Shown here in pieces: positions 23,723 through 25,049 of a stretch of DNA of 25,049 nucleotides (within the stretch, counting starts at the first letter, position 1; every line of letters begins with the position of its first letter). Below the pieces are notes generated by a model, which did no database searches, was not told the DNA's origin, and saw only the letters and a list, made by a program, of their open reading frames with translations. The DNA is taken from NCBI RefSeq assembly GCF_001563665.1, contig NZ_KQ961876.1, positions 9,706 through 34,754 on the forward strand, read 5' to 3'. A program made the position numbers and the translations under genes. The DNA is from Gardnerella vaginalis (GTDB taxonomy: Bacteria > Actinomycetota > Actinomycetes > Actinomycetales > Bifidobacteriaceae).

Positions 23723-24595
23723 TCAAACAGCAACTGGCGCTTTAATAGTAGGATGATGCTTATAATCAACAACCTTAAAATCACTGTATTCGTAGTCAAA
23801 AATCGAAGAAGCCTTATGAATTTCAAGATGCGGATATTGATATGGAACGCGAGAAAGTTGTTCTAAAACCTGTTCAACATGATTATCGTAAATATGACAA
23901 TCACCGCCAGTCCACACAAATTCTCCAGGCTTCAAACCTGCTTGCTGAGCCATCATCATAGTTAAAAGAGAATATGAAGCTATATTAAAAGGAACGCCAA
24001 GGAACATGTCACAAGAACGTTGATACAACTGACATGAAAGCTTTCCATCTGCAACATAAAATTGGAAAAGCGAGTGGCACGGAGGCAACGCCATATTCTC
24101 AACTTCAGCAGGATTCCAAGCGCTAACAATCATTCTACGAGAATCAGGATGATTTTTCATAAGATCTAAAACATTAGCAATCTGATCAATCGTGCGATTA
24201 GGATTTTCTTTAGTCGCAGCTGGCCAACTCCTCCACTGCACACCGTAAACAGGGCCTAAATCACCATTTTCATCAGCCCACTCATCCCAAATATGAACTC
24301 CATTTTCTTGAAGCCATCGCACATTACTTGAGCCTTTAAGAAACCAAAGTAATTCGTAAGCAAGACCTTTGAAAAACACTGTTTTCGTAGTAATAAGCGG
24401 AAAATATTCACTTATATCAAAACGAATTTGCTGTCCAAAAAGCGAAATTGTACCTGTACCAGTACGATCTGATTTTAACGTCCCTTCCATCAAGATTTTT
24501 CGCACTAAATCTTCATATGGAGTAGGTACATCTGATATTGGTTTTTGCGGTACACGCGCACGAATTGCTGCAAGTTCATCTTTTGTTAAAGCCAT
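23723..24595 (-). CDS. thyA: Thymidylate synthase
   Basis: Converts dUMP to dTMP with methylene-tetrahydrofolate. Seen: [18 protein letters not shown], the nucleophile Cys173 in [42 protein letters not shown] and the conserved C-terminus [11 protein letters not shown]. 290 residues, normal length. The ribosome site is weak. First gene of a probable thyA-folA-phosphatase operon. Confidence 0.96.
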   Translation of the reverse strand: MALTKDELAAIRARVPQKPISDVPTPYEDLVRKILMEGTLKSDRTGTGTISLFGQQIRFDISEYFPLITTKTVFFKGLAYELLWFLKGSSNVRWLQENGVHIWDEWADENGDLGPVYGVQWRSWPAATKENPNRTIDQIANVLDLMKNHPDSRRMIVSAWNPAEVENMALPPCHSLFQFYVADGKLSCQLYQRSCDMFLGVPFNIASYSLLTMMMAQQAGLKPGEFVWTGGDCHIYDNHVEQVLEQLSRVPYQYPHLEIHKASSIFDYEYSDFKVVDYKHHPTIKAPVAV

Positions 24596-24615
24596 AATGC
24601 CATTTTAACAAAATG

Positions 24616-24645
24616 CTAATAAATTTTAGAAGATAAAATTGTCAA
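24616..24645 (-). promoter_or_regulatory. Promoter for thyA
   Basis: On the minus strand a perfect TTGACA (24640-24645) and TATTAG (24616-24621) are 18 bp apart, predicting a very short leader of about 15 bases before the thyA ATG. Confidence 0.55.
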
Positions 24646-24709
24646 AATTTTAATAAGACACTATCAAATTTACTAAAATATTTCTAATAAACATAAAAAT
24701 TTTATTGTA

Positions 24710-24736
24710 AACAATTGTATAGGATTATTTACAAAG
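24710..24736 (+). repeat. 27-bp perfect direct repeat, copy 1
   Basis: Begins aacaattgtatagg and ends ttacaaag; identical to 24978-25004. Both are preceded by aaattttat. The unit contains a small inverted pair ttgta/tacaa around a 10-base centre. It lies in a gene-free region (24596-25049) upstream of thyA. Confidence 0.9.
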
Positions 24737-24761
24737 AAAGTTAAGTATAGATTGTGTACTA

Positions 24762-24947
24762 GTGAGGCGTGGAAATTACTTAACGAACAATAAAAAGCGA
24801 AACGGTATTTGAAGAAGTTACACCTAATCCAAACTCTTTATAAAACTAAAGTAAGCTAAAATCTAACTTTTACTACTACAAGCAACAACATTTAAACATG
24901 CGTAAAAAGTTGAAGCTCCTGTGAGGTAAGTAATTCCCACACCTCAC
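24762..24947. mobile_element. 186-bp element with 23-bp terminal inverted repeats (MITE-like or structured RNA)
   Basis: The left end gtgaggcgtggaaattac (24762-24784) matches the reverse complement of the right end (24925-24947) at 20 of 23 positions. The interior has no open frame of note and is AT-rich. The right end also forms its own hairpin, gtgaggt (24921-24927) with acctcac (24941-24947). No clear target-site duplication is seen at the borders, so mobility is only a possibility; a long-stemmed non-coding RNA of about 186 nt is the main alternative. Confidence 0.5.
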
Positions 24948-24977
24948 AAACACAGTCAAAAAACAGTAAATTTTATC

Positions 24978-25004
24978 AACAATTGTATAGGATTATTTAC
25001 AAAG
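24978..25004 (+). repeat. 27-bp perfect direct repeat, copy 2
   Basis: Identical to 24710-24736, 268 bp to the right. The two copies bracket the inverted-repeat element, with flanks of 25 and 30 bases. Confidence 0.9.
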
Positions 25005-25008
25005 TATG

Positions 25009-25030
25009 CTTTGCCATTAGTTAGGCAGAG
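25009..25030. other. Short hairpin near the window end
   Basis: ctttgcc (25009-25015) pairs with ggcagag (25024-25030), with one G-T wobble, around an 8-base loop, just right of the second direct repeat. The following bases include a five-T run after a gap (atttaagattttt), so it might be a weak terminator; the element may continue beyond the window. Confidence 0.3.
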
Positions 25031-25049
25031 ATTTAAGATTTTTCGCCCT

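Noticed and set aside
24710..25004. CRISPR repeat pair
   Set aside because: The two 27-bp copies are 268 bp apart, far more than a spacer, and no cas genes are present.

Overview
The window looks like a chromosomal segment of an AT-rich member of the Bifidobacteriaceae, most likely Gardnerella or a close relative. This rests on several actinobacterial signatures: adjacent DUF3710 and DUF3159 genes next to a TRAM-type RNA methyltransferase, a GlxR-like Crp regulator, a YlbL/Rv3194c-type S16 protease and a DivIVA-repeat protein. AT-rich codons and long Ser/Asn/Asp linkers fit Gardnerella. The genus is an inference from style and gene content, not a database match. No plasmid, phage, CRISPR or complete IS gene is visible. 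Nearly all genes are on the minus strand; the YlbL-like protease, tRNA-Val, phoU and tRNA-Pro are on the plus strand.

Region 1 (1-3.7 kb) holds an actinobacterial block: a TrmA/RumA-like methyltransferase, a DUF3159 membrane protein and a DUF3710 protein. A 15-bp minisatellite runs through the DUF3159 stop codon. Region 2 (3.9-12.4 kb) is a minus-strand series read in the order DivIVA-repeat protein, recO, a Gln-rich prion-like membrane protein, uppS, tyrA, a small SH3-like protein, xerC and exonuclease III. It covers cell-wall lipid carrier synthesis, tyrosine synthesis, DNA repair and chromosome resolution. Region 3 (12.4-17.3 kb) has the protease (lacking its PDZ domain), tRNA-Val, a Crp-family regulator and oligopeptidase B.

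Region 4 (17.3-22.4 kb) has a SenX3/PhoR-like kinase whose phosphoacceptor histidine is replaced by aspartate, divergent from phoU. It is followed by gpmA, lysS and tRNA-Pro. Region 5 (22.5-24.6 kb) is the dTMP/folate set thyA-folA followed by a low-molecular-weight tyrosine phosphatase. Upstream of thyA is about 450 bp with no gene; it carries a 27-bp perfect direct repeat bracketing a 186-bp element with 23-bp inverted ends.

The most notable signals are the pseudokinase-like histidine kinase beside phoU, the direct/inverted repeat element at the right end, the PDZ-less YlbL protease, the Gln-rich membrane protein between recO and uppS, and the recurrence of 15-bp (five-codon) tandem repeats in at least six unrelated genes, often near stop codons or in linkers.
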